A stretch of DNA of 26,631 bases from Clostridiales bacterium. Its GTDB lineage: Bacteria > Bacillota > Clostridia > Oscillospirales > Oscillospiraceae. The translations under genes and the position numbers were made by a program. Where the stretch lies: assembly GCA_004557735.1 (NCBI GenBank), contig SFFV01000029.1, positions 1 through 26,631 on the forward strand, in the 5' to 3' direction. Below the pieces are notes generated by a model. That model worked only from the letters and a program-made list of their open reading frames with translations. It made no database searches and had not been told where the DNA came from. Positions 6,723-14,157 of the stretch are shown here, piece after piece; position 1 is the first letter of the stretch, and every line of letters begins with the position of its first letter.

Positions 6723-6757
6723 AGCCCCGCGGTGACGAAAATCACTGCGGGGCTTTT
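6723..6757 (+). terminator. Terminator of the AraC-family gene
   Basis: AGCCCCGCGGTGA at 6723-6735 pairs with TCACTGCGGGGCT at 6742-6754 (one mismatch) and is followed by TTTTG. The 200 bases between this gene and degV hold nothing else that I can support. Confidence 0.75.
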
Positions 6758-6871
6758 GCCGTCTCCGGACTTCCCCGGCGGCGGGTCGAAACTGTGGGGG
6801 ACAGCGTGATGAGAAAAAAGCGAGACGCAAAACCATTTTGATCGACGGGACCCGACAAGCGAGCCTTTTTC

Positions 6872-7723
6872 TTATTCGCCGCTGTTCATTCGAAAGAACG
6901 CAACGCCGATGACGCCGGGGCCGGTATGCGTACCGATCACGCTGCACAGGAGCGTGGATGCAAGCGATTCAACGCGGCCCTCCCACAGAGCCCGGCTGTC
7001 CTCAACGTACTTCCTGAGGAAAACGTCGCTCAAACCGGAATACCCCAGAAGAATGGGCATCGCAAAATCGATCCCTCCGCTGCTGTTGATCTTTTCTGCC
7101 AGCAAGTTGTTTCCCTGTTTTGAGCCTCGGGCTTTTCCGATCACAACCGGCTCTCCGTCCTGCACGGTAAGCACCGGCTTGATATTCAGAATACCGCCGG
7201 CAAACGCGGCGGTTTTGGAGATGCGCCCGCCTTTTTTCAGATACTCCAGTGTGTCCAGCAGCGCGATCAGACACACATCATCCCGCTTGTGAAGAAGGGT
7301 CTCTGCAATTTTCTCCGCGCTCCGGCCGGACTTTGCGAGCTCCAGCGCGTATTCCGCAAGGATCCCGGAGCCGATCGCGACCGTCATGCTGTCTACCACA
7401 AAAATATTGTCATATTCCTGCGCGGCGATGCAGGCGCTCTGATAGGTGCCGGAGAGCTTTGAGGAAATTGTGATAACCACCGCGCTGTCCCCGTCTTCCG
7501 CAACGTCCGCAAATACACGCTGAAATGCGTCGGGTGCTGCCTGACTTGTCGTAGGCAGAACGTCACTCTCTACAAGGCGTTCGTAAAAGCGCTTTTTGTC
7601 TATGGTCACCCCATCGATGAATTCCTCATCGCCAAACCGGACCGTCAACGGGACAATGAGAAACTGATCTTTCCGTTCATCCGGCATGTCTACCGTTGAG
7701 TCAACAATGATTCGTACACTCAT
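6872..7723 (-). CDS. degV: DegV-family fatty-acid-binding protein (FakB-like)
   Basis: A 283-residue, full-length DegV protein. These proteins bind a fatty acid in a deep pocket and, as FakB, present it to the kinase FakA (DAK2 family) to make acyl phosphate for phospholipid synthesis. Signature parts are IIVDSTVDMP at 5-14, PTTSQAAP at 57-64 (the head-group loop), ISSKLSGTYQSA at 86-97, LDTLEYLKKGGRISK in the second half, and the C-terminal IGTHTGPGVIGVAF. GGAGG lies 9 bases before the ATG, and a strong sigma-A promoter lies upstream. No fakA gene is in this window. The gene is monocistronic and convergent with the AraC gene. Confidence 0.93.
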   Translation of the reverse strand: MSVRIIVDSTVDMPDERKDQFLIVPLTVRFGDEEFIDGVTIDKKRFYERLVESDVLPTTSQAAPDAFQRVFADVAEDGDSAVVITISSKLSGTYQSACIAAQEYDNIFVVDSMTVAIGSGILAEYALELAKSGRSAEKIAETLLHKRDDVCLIALLDTLEYLKKGGRISKTAAFAGGILNIKPVLTVQDGEPVVIGKARGSKQGNNLLAEKINSSGGIDFAMPILLGYSGLSDVFLRKYVEDSRALWEGRVESLASTLLCSVIGTHTGPGVIGVAFFRMNSGE

Positions 7724-7778
7724 GTATGGATTCCTCCGTTAGGCAATCCTAGCATTAACTCAAAAACAGTTTTAACGG

Positions 7779-7808
7779 ATTATAACAGCAAAAATGTCCG
7801 TTTGTCAA
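7779..7808 (-). promoter_or_regulatory. Promoter of degV
   Basis: On the minus strand, a perfect TTGACA (7803-7808), an 18-base spacer and a perfect TATAAT (7779-7784). The leader is about 48 bases long. Confidence 0.8.
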
Positions 7809-7917
7809 CTTTTACGGCCTTTTTTATTGCGTAATGGCAGGATACCGCGCCGTTCTGCTCCGGTCCCGCAACGTCGCCGACCGGCGGGCCGCATCCGTGA
7901 GGATCCCCCGGTCATCC

Positions 7918-7946
7918 TTGACACGGGAAAAAATGTTTGCTACACT
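7918..7946 (+). promoter_or_regulatory. Promoter of the ECF sigma/anti-sigma operon
   Basis: TTGACA at 7918-7923, a 17-base spacer ending in TGC and TACACT at 7941-7946. The leader to the start codon is about 120 bases and contains a small CGGGG...CCCCG stem near 7959-7976. The rest of the 350-base gap between degV and the sigma gene holds only this and the degV promoter. Confidence 0.65.
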
Positions 7947-8071
7947 CCGTAAAAATCGGGGAGCCGACACCCCGGGGCTTCCATGCGTTTTTCGACGATT
8001 TGAAAAAAATTTTCTTTTCGATGCAATAAAACGCGCTTCCTGCGCATTAATTCAATGAAAGGGGTCAAGAG

Positions 8072-8632
8072 ATGCTGCTGTTTACGCTGACAACTGACGC
8101 AAAAGCCATAGTGAGCGGAGAAGAGCTGGACAGCCTGCTCTATGCTGTCGCGACGGAAAACCGGGACGCGCTCGAGCGCCTTTACCGGCGGACCCGCGCG
8201 TCGGTGTACAGCTTTGCCCTTTCGGTTCTGAAGGACCCTCACGACGCGGAGGACGTGCTACAGGAGGCGTATCTTGCGATCTGGCGCGGCGCGGCGGGCT
8301 ATGCCTCCCGCGGCAAGCCCATGGCGTGGATGATGACGATCACCCGCAACCTGTGCCTGCAGCGCCTGCGGGAGCGGGAGAAAACGGTGGTCCTTCCGCA
8401 GGAGGGATGGGAAAGCCGGATTCCCGATCCCGACACGCTTTCGCCGGAGGACAAGACGATCCTCCGCACCTGCATGGAGCAGTTCTCCGACGAGGAGCGG
8501 CAGATTGTTGCCTTGCACGCCGTGGCCGGTCTCAGGCACCGGCAGATCGCGGCGCTTCTGGAGCTTCCGCTGTCCACGGTCCTTTCAAAATACGCCAGAG
8601 CCATCAAAAAACTAAAACAGTACTTGCAATAG
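8072..8632 (+). CDS. ECF-type RNA polymerase sigma factor
   Basis: A 186-residue sigma-70 family protein with only regions 2 and 4, the ECF layout. Region 2 spans about residues 34-103 (ALERLYRRTRASVYSFAL, then DPHDAEDVLQEAYLAIWRG and WMMTITRNLCLQRLRERE). Region 4 spans about 132-184, with an HRQIAALLELPLSTVLSKYARA helix-turn-helix. It would direct RNA polymerase to a small stress or envelope regulon when released by its anti-sigma partner, encoded 12 bases downstream in the same operon. ATG 8072 is preceded by AAAGGGG at 8058-8064. An in-frame GTG 14 codons later is a less likely start. The operon may be autoregulated. Confidence 0.92.
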   Translation: MLLFTLTTDAKAIVSGEELDSLLYAVATENRDALERLYRRTRASVYSFALSVLKDPHDAEDVLQEAYLAIWRGAAGYASRGKPMAWMMTITRNLCLQRLREREKTVVLPQEGWESRIPDPDTLSPEDKTILRTCMEQFSDEERQIVALHAVAGLRHRQIAALLELPLSTVLSKYARAIKKLKQYLQ

Positions 8633-8644
8633 GAGGAGACAGCC

Positions 8645-9889
8645 GTGACGGATCGGAAACTGAACGATAAGATTCGGCGGGCGTTTGAAAAAGCGACGCC
8701 GGATGTGCTGGATGCTGTTCTTTCCGAGTGCAACAAGAAAGGACAAGGGATCACGATGACAACAACACGGACAAAAGAGAAGGATCGGTGGATCGGAAAG
8801 CTGGCGGGGCTGGCCGCCTGCCTGTGCCTGTTTGTTGGCGCGGGCTTTGGAGCTGCGGCTTACCGGGTCAATCACACCGTAGATGCAACGGTTTCGCTGG
8901 ATGTTAACCCCAGCATAGAAATTCAGGTCAACCAGAAGGAGCGCGTTCTGGACGTCATCCCGCTGAACGAGGACGGCAAGGTCATCGTCGGGACGATGGA
9001 CTTTTCCGGCAGCGACCTGAATGTGACGGTCAATGCACTGATCGGCTCCATGCTGCAAAACGGCTATCTGAACGACCGGGCAAACTCCATCCTCATCAGC
9101 GTGGATGGCAGCAGCCAGACGCGCGGCGCGGCGTTGCAGGGGCGTTTGACGGCAGAGGTAAACAAGCTGCTCCAAACGGACGGCTTCAACGGCGCGGTGC
9201 TGAGCCAGACCGTCGTGCAGAGCGAGGAGCTGGAAACCCTTGCGGCAGAGTACGGCATCACCCGGGGCAGAGCGCAACTTATCCAGGAGATCCTGCGGGA
9301 GCGTCCGCTGCACACCTTTGAGGATCTGGCGCCGCTGTCGATCAACGAGCTCAATCTGCTGCTGAGCGATACCGCGGGCGCGGCACAGCTGGAGATCGTG
9401 GGCACGGCCAGCGACAAGGGGTATATCGGCGAAGAGAAGGCGCTGACCGCGGCGCTGGAGCGCGCCGGGGTGAGCGCCGACGCGGTGGCGTACTATGAGA
9501 TCGGGCTGGACACGGAGCGCGGCGTCATGGTCTATGACGTGGAATTCACCGCCGGCGATTACGAATACGACTGCGACGTCAACGCGACCAGCGGCGAGAT
9601 CGTGAAATTCGAGAAAGAGCGCGCCGACCGTCCGGCGGGCGTAACGTCTCCCTCAGCCGGCGGCGCGCCGACCGGCGGCTCTGTCTCCGAGACGGATGCC
9701 AAGGCGCTGGCGCTGGCACGGGTCTCCGGCGCGACCGGCGCCGACATCGTGGAATTCAAACAGGACTACGACGACGGCCGGCTGATCTACGAGGGGAAGA
9801 TCATCTATAACGACCGGGAGTATGAGTTTGAGATCGACGCCGCCACCGGCGCTGTTCTGGATTGGGAATCGGAGTCCGTCTACGATTAA
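8645..9889 (+). CDS. RsgI-like membrane anti-sigma factor with C-terminal PepSY-type repeats
   Basis: A 414-residue single-pass membrane protein. Residues 1-38 form a short cytoplasmic helical segment (FEKATPDVLDAVLSECNKK) that would hold the sigma factor. Residues about 49-73 are the transmembrane helix (WIGKLAGLAACLCLFVGAG). Residues about 78-120 match the RsgI extracytoplasmic domain (ATVSLDVNPSIEIQVN, then ERVLDVIPLNEDGK). Then come a helical region (ITRGRAQLIQEIL, LSINELNLLLSD) and two PepSY-like repeats, about 260-322 and 345-410, ending in INATSGEIVKFE-type and IDAATGAVLDWE motifs. RsgI proteins of clostridia sense extracytoplasmic signals, often via added domains, and control SigI. 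Here the partner is ECF-like. GTG 8645 follows AGGAGG that overlaps the sigma stop; an ATG at 8756 would delete the sigma-binding part. Confidence 0.88.
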   Translation: MTDRKLNDKIRRAFEKATPDVLDAVLSECNKKGQGITMTTTRTKEKDRWIGKLAGLAACLCLFVGAGFGAAAYRVNHTVDATVSLDVNPSIEIQVNQKERVLDVIPLNEDGKVIVGTMDFSGSDLNVTVNALIGSMLQNGYLNDRANSILISVDGSSQTRGAALQGRLTAEVNKLLQTDGFNGAVLSQTVVQSEELETLAAEYGITRGRAQLIQEILRERPLHTFEDLAPLSINELNLLLSDTAGAAQLEIVGTASDKGYIGEEKALTAALERAGVSADAVAYYEIGLDTERGVMVYDVEFTAGDYEYDCDVNATSGEIVKFEKERADRPAGVTSPSAGGAPTGGSVSETDAKALALARVSGATGADIVEFKQDYDDGRLIYEGKIIYNDREYEFEIDAATGAVLDWESESVYD

Positions 9890-9976
9890 GCGTGAGCTTA
9901 TCGCCGCGGCGACGGAGATGCTTCTTTCCTCCGCGCCGGAAAAAGAGCGGAGAGAAAATGCTCCGTAATATCAATA

Positions 9977-10015
9977 GCCGCCCCTTGGTCATCCAAAGGG
10001 GCGGCCATTGTTTTT
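9977..10015 (+). terminator. Terminator of the sigma/anti-sigma operon
   Basis: GCCGCCCC-TTGG pairs with CCAA-A-GGGGCGGC around TCAT, with one bulged A, and is followed by ATTGTTTTT. It stands about 90 bases after the anti-sigma stop. The gap to alr contains this and the oppositely oriented alr terminator. Confidence 0.75.
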
Positions 10016-10105
10016 CGGAAGAGAAACGGGCGGGCGGAGCTGCAATTCCACGCCCTGTGAGCGCCTGCGTCTTCCGTATCATAAGGTGCGGCAGATGCCG
10101 ATTGC

Positions 10106-10138
10106 AAAAACGGCCGGCTTGCCGTTGCGCCTGCCGGC
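10106..10138 (-). terminator. Probable terminator of the nnrD-lipoprotein-alr operon
   Basis: On the minus strand GCCGGC (10133-10138) can pair with GCCGGC (10113-10118), followed by CGTTTTTGC. The stem is only 6 bp with a long loop, so the call is moderate. Confidence 0.5.
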
Positions 10139-10163
10139 GCTTGAAGAGCGCACGCGCGGAGGA

Positions 10164-11303
10164 TCATTCTTCGGTATAAATGCGCGGCACGCGCAGCGAT
10201 ACGCCGCAGAGCAGCTCGTAGGGGATCGTCCCGGCGAGCGCGGCAAGCTCCGCGACCGTCGGCGCGCCGTCGTCCCCGCGGCCGAACACCGTAACGACGT
10301 CGCCCACGGCGGCGTCGGGGACGTCGGTCACGTCGAGCATGCACATGTCCATGCATATGCGCCCGACCTGCTTCACGCGCTTCCCGCGCAGCAGCGTCTC
10401 GAGCTTTCCGGAGAGGCAGCGCTGCAAACCGTCCGCGTACCCGACGGGGATCACCGCGAGCGTGCAGTCGCGCTCCGCCGTCCACATGCGGCCGTAGCTG
10501 ATAGAATCCCCCTTCCTGTGGCGGGTGATCGCACTCACACGGCTTTTGAGCGTCATGACCGGCGTGAGCGAGAGCCCGCCGCGCTCGCGGTCCGGATAAA
10601 CGCCGTAGGTGAGAAGGCCGGGACGGACGAGATCGAGCGCCGCGCCCTTATCGCGCCACGAGAGCACCGCGCCGGAGTTGGCACAGTGGCGCAGCGGGAA
10701 ACGGCGGCCGATCACAGCTTCCAGCTTTTCAACCGCGGCGAGAAACAGCGCAAGCTGCGCGGCGGTATATTCCTCCTCGCCGGGCGTGTCGGAAACGGAA
10801 AAGTGGGTGAAAACGCCCTCGGCGTCCAGATTCGGCAGCCGCGCGGCCGCGGCGGCCTCGCGCAGAGCGGCCTCGTCCTGCACACGAAAGCCGAGCCGTC
10901 CCATGCCGGTATCGAGCTTGAGATGGATCTTGAGCCGTTCGCCGGGACGCAGCGCTGCGGAGAGGGCGCGGCCCTTTTCTCCGCATTCCACGGAGAGCGT
11001 GATATCGTTCGCCGCCATGTCGGACGCGAACGCCGCGTCCACCGCGCCGAGGATCAGAATGGGCAGCGTCTCCCCGGCCTGACGGAGAGCGAGCGCCTCC
11101 TGCGGACAGGCGACGGCGAGATACCGGCAGCCGCACCCGTGCAGCGCTGCGGCGATCTCGGAAGCGCCGTGGCCGTAGGCGTCCGCCTTTACGACGCCGA
11201 GCAGGCCGCAGCCGTCCGGCAGCGCGCGCTGCAATTCCGCCGCGTTGTGCCGCAGCGCGCCGAGCGAAACCTCCGCCCACGTTCTTGTCTTTCGTGTATC
11301 CAT
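10164..11303 (-). CDS. alr: Alanine racemase
   Basis: A 379-residue, full-length PLP-dependent enzyme that interconverts L- and D-alanine, supplying D-Ala for peptidoglycan and also affecting spore germination in spore formers. The PLP lysine is K39 in VVKADAYGHG. HLKLDTGMGRLGF at 127-139, THFSVSD at 166-172 and HCANSGAVL at 206-214 are family motifs. The second catalytic base is Y270 in SISYGRMW, followed by IPVGYADGLQR and GRICMDMCMLDVTD. The start at 11303 (MDTRKTRTWAEV) has AGGGGAAA before it. A longer frame overlaps the upstream lipoprotein gene and is rejected. It is the last gene of a three-gene operon, 14 bases after the lipoprotein stop. Confidence 0.96.
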   Translation of the reverse strand: MDTRKTRTWAEVSLGALRHNAAELQRALPDGCGLLGVVKADAYGHGASEIAAALHGCGCRYLAVACPQEALALRQAGETLPILILGAVDAAFASDMAANDITLSVECGEKGRALSAALRPGERLKIHLKLDTGMGRLGFRVQDEAALREAAAAARLPNLDAEGVFTHFSVSDTPGEEEYTAAQLALFLAAVEKLEAVIGRRFPLRHCANSGAVLSWRDKGAALDLVRPGLLTYGVYPDRERGGLSLTPVMTLKSRVSAITRHRKGDSISYGRMWTAERDCTLAVIPVGYADGLQRCLSGKLETLLRGKRVKQVGRICMDMCMLDVTDVPDAAVGDVVTVFGRGDDGAPTVAELAALAGTIPYELLCGVSLRVPRIYTEE

Positions 11304-11317
11304 AAAGTGATTTCCCC

Positions 11318-11854
11318 TTATTCTATCGTCCAGTCCGTGATCTCCAGCGTCAAAATCTTCCGCCCGCCGCGGGCGATCTCCGCGCCGGTGAGCGTGCCGG
11401 TCTCGTCGCGCCAGAGCGTCACGCTCTCGCCGTCCGGGCCGGTGAACGCCGCCGAGGCGGCGGCGCAGTATTCCATCGCGCCCTGCGTGAGCGCGGCGAG
11501 CATGCGCTGCGGCGCGCCGCACGGAGAGAGCGTTTCGCTCCGCCCGGCGTCGAGCGAGAGGATCACGCCGTCAAACTCCACCGTCGTTTCGCTGTCCCTG
11601 GCGCGAACGGATATGCCGGAAACGGTCTCCGGCGCGGTGAGAGCGATATGTGTTTCGCCGCCCTCGCGCGCGATATCCGCGCCGAACGAGACGGAGGTAT
11701 CCTCCCAAAGCGCTGTGATCTCCGCGTGGAACGATATCCGCTCCGCGGTCTCGACCGCCTCGGCAAACGCTTTCCAGTTCTCCGCATCCCGCCGCGCACC
11801 GCAGCCGGTGAGCAGCAGGGGTATCATCAGTGCGAACAGAATTGTCCGCTTCAT
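11318..11854 (-). CDS. Small lipoprotein in the YdcC/GerS position upstream of alr
   Basis: A 178-residue predicted lipoprotein. The N-terminus MKRTILFALMIPLLLTGC is a type II signal peptide with lipobox LTGC and acylation at C18. The mature part is rich in short alternating beta-strands (ISFHAEITALW, SVSFGADIARE, HIALTAPETVSGISV, VEFDGVILSL), as in the LolA/LppX/YdcC fold, but I cannot claim homology from sequence alone. The ATG at 11854 is 5 bases after the nnrD stop, with GGAG inside the end of nnrD. Gene order supports a role: B. subtilis ydcC lies next to acpS and alr, and C. difficile gerS, a lipoprotein working with the amidase CwlD in spore cortex modification, lies next to alr2. Confidence 0.8.
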   Translation of the reverse strand: MKRTILFALMIPLLLTGCGARRDAENWKAFAEAVETAERISFHAEITALWEDTSVSFGADIAREGGETHIALTAPETVSGISVRARDSETTVEFDGVILSLDAGRSETLSPCGAPQRMLAALTQGAMEYCAAASAAFTGPDGESVTLWRDETGTLTGAEIARGGRKILTLEITDWTIE

Positions 11855-11859
11855 GACCG

Positions 11860-12738
11860 TTACTCCGTGATTTTTTTGAAAATATACGGCAGTTCTTCGA
11901 TAATGTCCGAGGGCGTCATGCCGTATTCGCCCCGCTCCGCGGCGCATACGTCGCCCGCTGCGGCATGAACGGCGCATGCGGTGACGACCGCCTTTTCTGT
12001 CTCCATCTGCCCGAGCAGCGCCGCGGTCACGCCGGTCAGCACGTCGCCGCTGCCGCCCTTTGCCATGCCGGGGTTGCCCGCTTCGATGGAGTACAGCCGT
12101 CCGGCGGGGTGCGCGATGACGGTGCGGTGGCCCTTGAGTACCGTGATGCAGCCGTACCGCCGCGCAAACTCCCACGCGCCGCGCTCGCGCCCGTTTTCCA
12201 GCGAGCCGCCGAGACGGAGGAATTCCCCCTCGTGCGGGGTGATAACGATCTCGCTCTTCGCCTCGCGCAGGATGTCCGGTACAAGAGATACCGCCCAGAG
12301 CGCGTCCGCATCGAGGACGATCTTTCCGGGAAACTTTCGGATGAGCGCGGCGGTGAGCGCCGCCGTCCCATCGCTTCGGCCAAGACCGGGGCCGAGTGCG
12401 AGCACGCCGCAGCGGTCATAATACTCCCGCAGCGGCGCGAGCGCGTCCGCGGTGAGCTTTCCGGAAGCGTCGCACGGAAGAGGAAACGGCATGGCCTCGT
12501 CGTTCTTCACGGCGCACACGCTCCAGATCGCTTCCGGTACGCCGAGATATACAAGCCCCGCGCCCGACCGCACCGCGGCTCTCGCGCAGAGGTTCGGCGC
12601 GCCGGTATACCCGACGCTGCCGCCGACGATAAGGAGCTTTCCGTAATCGCCCTTGTGCGTTTCGGCGCGGCGCCGCGGCACGGATACGCCGCCGCGATCC
12701 CAGTATACGCGCACGATCTCCGGCATATTCCCGTCCAC
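11860..12738 (-). CDS. nnrD: ADP-dependent NAD(P)H-hydrate dehydratase
   Basis: A protein of about 292 residues of the ribokinase-like CARKD family (C-terminal domain of YjeF/Nnr). It repairs damaged hydrated NAD(P)H at the expense of ADP. Visible motifs are HKGDYGKLLIVGGSVGYTGA near the N-terminus, LALGPGLGRSDGT, VLDADALWAV, ITPHEGEFLRL, and the nucleotide-binding NPGMAKGGSGDVLTG. The epimerase domain found in fused NnrE-NnrD proteins is absent. The frame is open further upstream, but the promoter's TATAAT covers an earlier ATG at 12774, so the mRNA begins after it. The GTG at 12738, with GGAGAGGG upstream, or the ATG at 12726 is the real start. It is first in the operon with the lipoprotein and alr. 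Confidence 0.93.
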   Translation of the reverse strand: MDGNMPEIVRVYWDRGGVSVPRRRAETHKGDYGKLLIVGGSVGYTGAPNLCARAAVRSGAGLVYLGVPEAIWSVCAVKNDEAMPFPLPCDASGKLTADALAPLREYYDRCGVLALGPGLGRSDGTAALTAALIRKFPGKIVLDADALWAVSLVPDILREAKSEIVITPHEGEFLRLGGSLENGRERGAWEFARRYGCITVLKGHRTVIAHPAGRLYSIEAGNPGMAKGGSGDVLTGVTAALLGQMETEKAVVTACAVHAAAGDVCAAERGEYGMTPSDIIEELPYIFKKITE

Positions 12739-12772
12739 GGCCTTCACCCTCTCCGATAAAATTCCAAAGTAC

Positions 12773-12801
12773 ATTATAGATTCCCGCGCGGTATTCGTCA
12801 A
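12773..12801 (-). promoter_or_regulatory. Promoter of the nnrD-lipoprotein-alr operon
   Basis: On the minus strand, TTGACG (12796-12801), a 17-base spacer and a perfect TATAAT (12773-12778). Its -35 box is only 9 bases from the -35 box of the divergent pheST promoter. Confidence 0.8.
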
Positions 12802-12810
12802 ATTTTATTC

Positions 12811-12839
12811 TTGCGAACCGGCGCACACTATGGTATAAA
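12811..12839 (+). promoter_or_regulatory. Promoter of the T-box/pheST operon
   Basis: TTGCGA at 12811-12816, a 17-base spacer and TATAAA at 12834-12839. Transcription would start near 12846, at the beginning of the T-box leader. Confidence 0.75.
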
Positions 12840-12845
12840 GAGTAT

Positions 12846-13083
12846 GTTATTTCGCGTTGATCGGGAATATGACGGAATACCGCCGCAGCAGAGAGGGGCG
12901 TCGCCGGCTGAGAGCGCCCTGCGGAAACGGCTTCGTATAGTTCGCCCGTGAGCGCCGGCCAATCCCCGGCGGGCTGCGCCCGTTACAGCGCAGGAGAGCG
13001 GAGCTTTTGAAAGCTCCGAATGTGGGTGGTACCGCGGAAGCATGCCTTTCGTCCCGTTGTGGGGACGGAGGGTTTCTTTTTTT
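12846..13083 (+). ncRNA. T-box riboswitch leader, phenylalanine-specific
   Basis: This leader of about 240 nt controls pheST by reading the charging state of tRNA-Phe. The T-box core TGGGTGGTACCGCGG at 13023-13037 is canonical. Stem I begins with CGGG near 12861 and closes with CCCG at 12945-12948. Just 5' of that closing helix the unpaired segment contains TTC (12941-12943) followed by a purine, the position of the specifier codon; UUC is a Phe codon and matches the genes behind it. AGAGAGGGGC and CTGAGAG in stem I resemble the conserved AG-bulge and distal loop elements. The terminator is at 13045-13083. Uncharged tRNA-Phe would stabilise the antiterminator and allow readthrough. Confidence 0.93.
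13045..13083 (+). terminator. Regulated terminator of the pheST T-box
   Basis: CCTTTCGTCCC at 13045-13055 pairs with GGGACGGAGGG at about 13062-13072, followed by TTTCTTTTTTT. Its 5' arm lies next to the T-box core, so terminator and antiterminator are mutually exclusive. Confidence 0.88.
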
Positions 13084-13119
13084 GTCGTAAAGAATTTTGA
13101 ATTTATACAGGAGGAAGCC

Positions 13120-14145
13120 ATGAAGAAAATGCTGGAAAGCCTGCGGGAAGCGTCCCGCCGGGCGATCGAAGAAGCCGTGGACATGGACGCGCTCGAAGCG
13201 CTGCGCGTCCGGTATCTCGGCAAAAAGGGTGAGCTGACCGCCATTTTAAAGCAGATGGGCAAGCTCTCCGCCGAGGAGCGTCCTGTGATCGGCCAGCTCG
13301 CGAACGAGATCCGCAGCGAGCTGGAAAGCGGGATCGAAAGCCGCAAGAGCGCTCTCGCCGCCAAATTGCAGGAGGCAAAGCTCCGCGCCGAAACGCTCGA
13401 CGTGACGATGCCCGGCAAGGAGATCTCCCTCGGCAAAAAGCACGTCATCAACACCGTGCTTGACGAGGTCGTCGATATCTTCATCGGTATGGGCTTTTCC
13501 ATTGTGGACGGTCCGGAGATCGAGCTTTCCAATTACGACTTTGACCGCCTGAACATCCCCGAAAACCACACCGTCCGCGAGTGGACGGACACGTTCTATA
13601 TCACCGGAGATGAGAAAGTCCATCTCCGCTGTCAGACCTCCCCGGTGCAGGTGCGCGTGATGGAGAGCACCCGCCCGCCGATCCGCATCCTGTCTCCGGG
13701 CCGCGTGTACCGCAAGGACGAGATCGACGCGACCCACTCCCCGATGTTCCACCAGATCGAGGGCCTTGTCATCGACAAGGGCATCACGATGGGCGATCTC
13801 AAGGGAACGCTCAACACGCTTATGAAGAAGCTCTACGGCCCCGACACCGTGACCCGCTTCCGTCCGCACCACTTCCCGTTCACCGAGCCGAGCTGCGAGA
13901 TGGACGTGCAGTGCTTCGAGTGCCACGGCAAGGGCTGCCGCGTGTGCAAGGGCGAGGGCTGGATCGAGCTGCTCGGCGCCGGTATGGTGCATCCGCGCGT
14001 GCTCGAAATGAGCGGCATCGACCCGACGGTCTATTCCGGCTTTGCGTTCGGCGTCGGTCTCGAACGCCTTGTTATGCGCCGGTTCCAGATCAGCGACATG
14101 CGCCTGCTTTACGAAAACGACACCCGGTTCCTGTCCCAGTTTTAA
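13120..14145 (+). CDS. pheS: Phenylalanyl-tRNA synthetase alpha subunit
   Basis: A 341-residue, full-length catalytic subunit of the (alpha-beta)2 enzyme that charges tRNA-Phe. An N-terminal coiled-coil tRNA-binding arm (about residues 1-90) is followed by the class II catalytic core: motif 2 region HSPMFHQIEGLVIDKG, substrate-pocket PHHFPFTEPSCEMDV, and motif 3 SGFAFGVGLERLVMRRF. The insertion CFECHGKGCRVCKGEGW carries a CxxC-type Cys cluster seen in many bacterial PheS proteins. The start at 13120 has CAGGAGG 5 bases before it; a longer frame starting at 13042 lies inside the T-box terminator. It is followed 12 bases later by pheT. Confidence 0.97.
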   Translation: MKKMLESLREASRRAIEEAVDMDALEALRVRYLGKKGELTAILKQMGKLSAEERPVIGQLANEIRSELESGIESRKSALAAKLQEAKLRAETLDVTMPGKEISLGKKHVINTVLDEVVDIFIGMGFSIVDGPEIELSNYDFDRLNIPENHTVREWTDTFYITGDEKVHLRCQTSPVQVRVMESTRPPIRILSPGRVYRKDEIDATHSPMFHQIEGLVIDKGITMGDLKGTLNTLMKKLYGPDTVTRFRPHHFPFTEPSCEMDVQCFECHGKGCRVCKGEGWIELLGAGMVHPRVLEMSGIDPTVYSGFAFGVGLERLVMRRFQISDMRLLYENDTRFLSQF

Positions 14146-14157
14146 GGAGGTAGCGAC

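Noticed and set aside
6171..6947. 258-codon minus-strand frame opposite the AraC-type gene and the end of degV
   Set aside because: It runs through a terminator and is antisense to a gene with a full AraC plus GyrI-like layout.
10008..11870. 620-codon plus-strand frame opposite alr and the lipoprotein gene
   Set aside because: Antisense shadow; the minus-strand products have clear motifs, good RBS sites and operon spacing.
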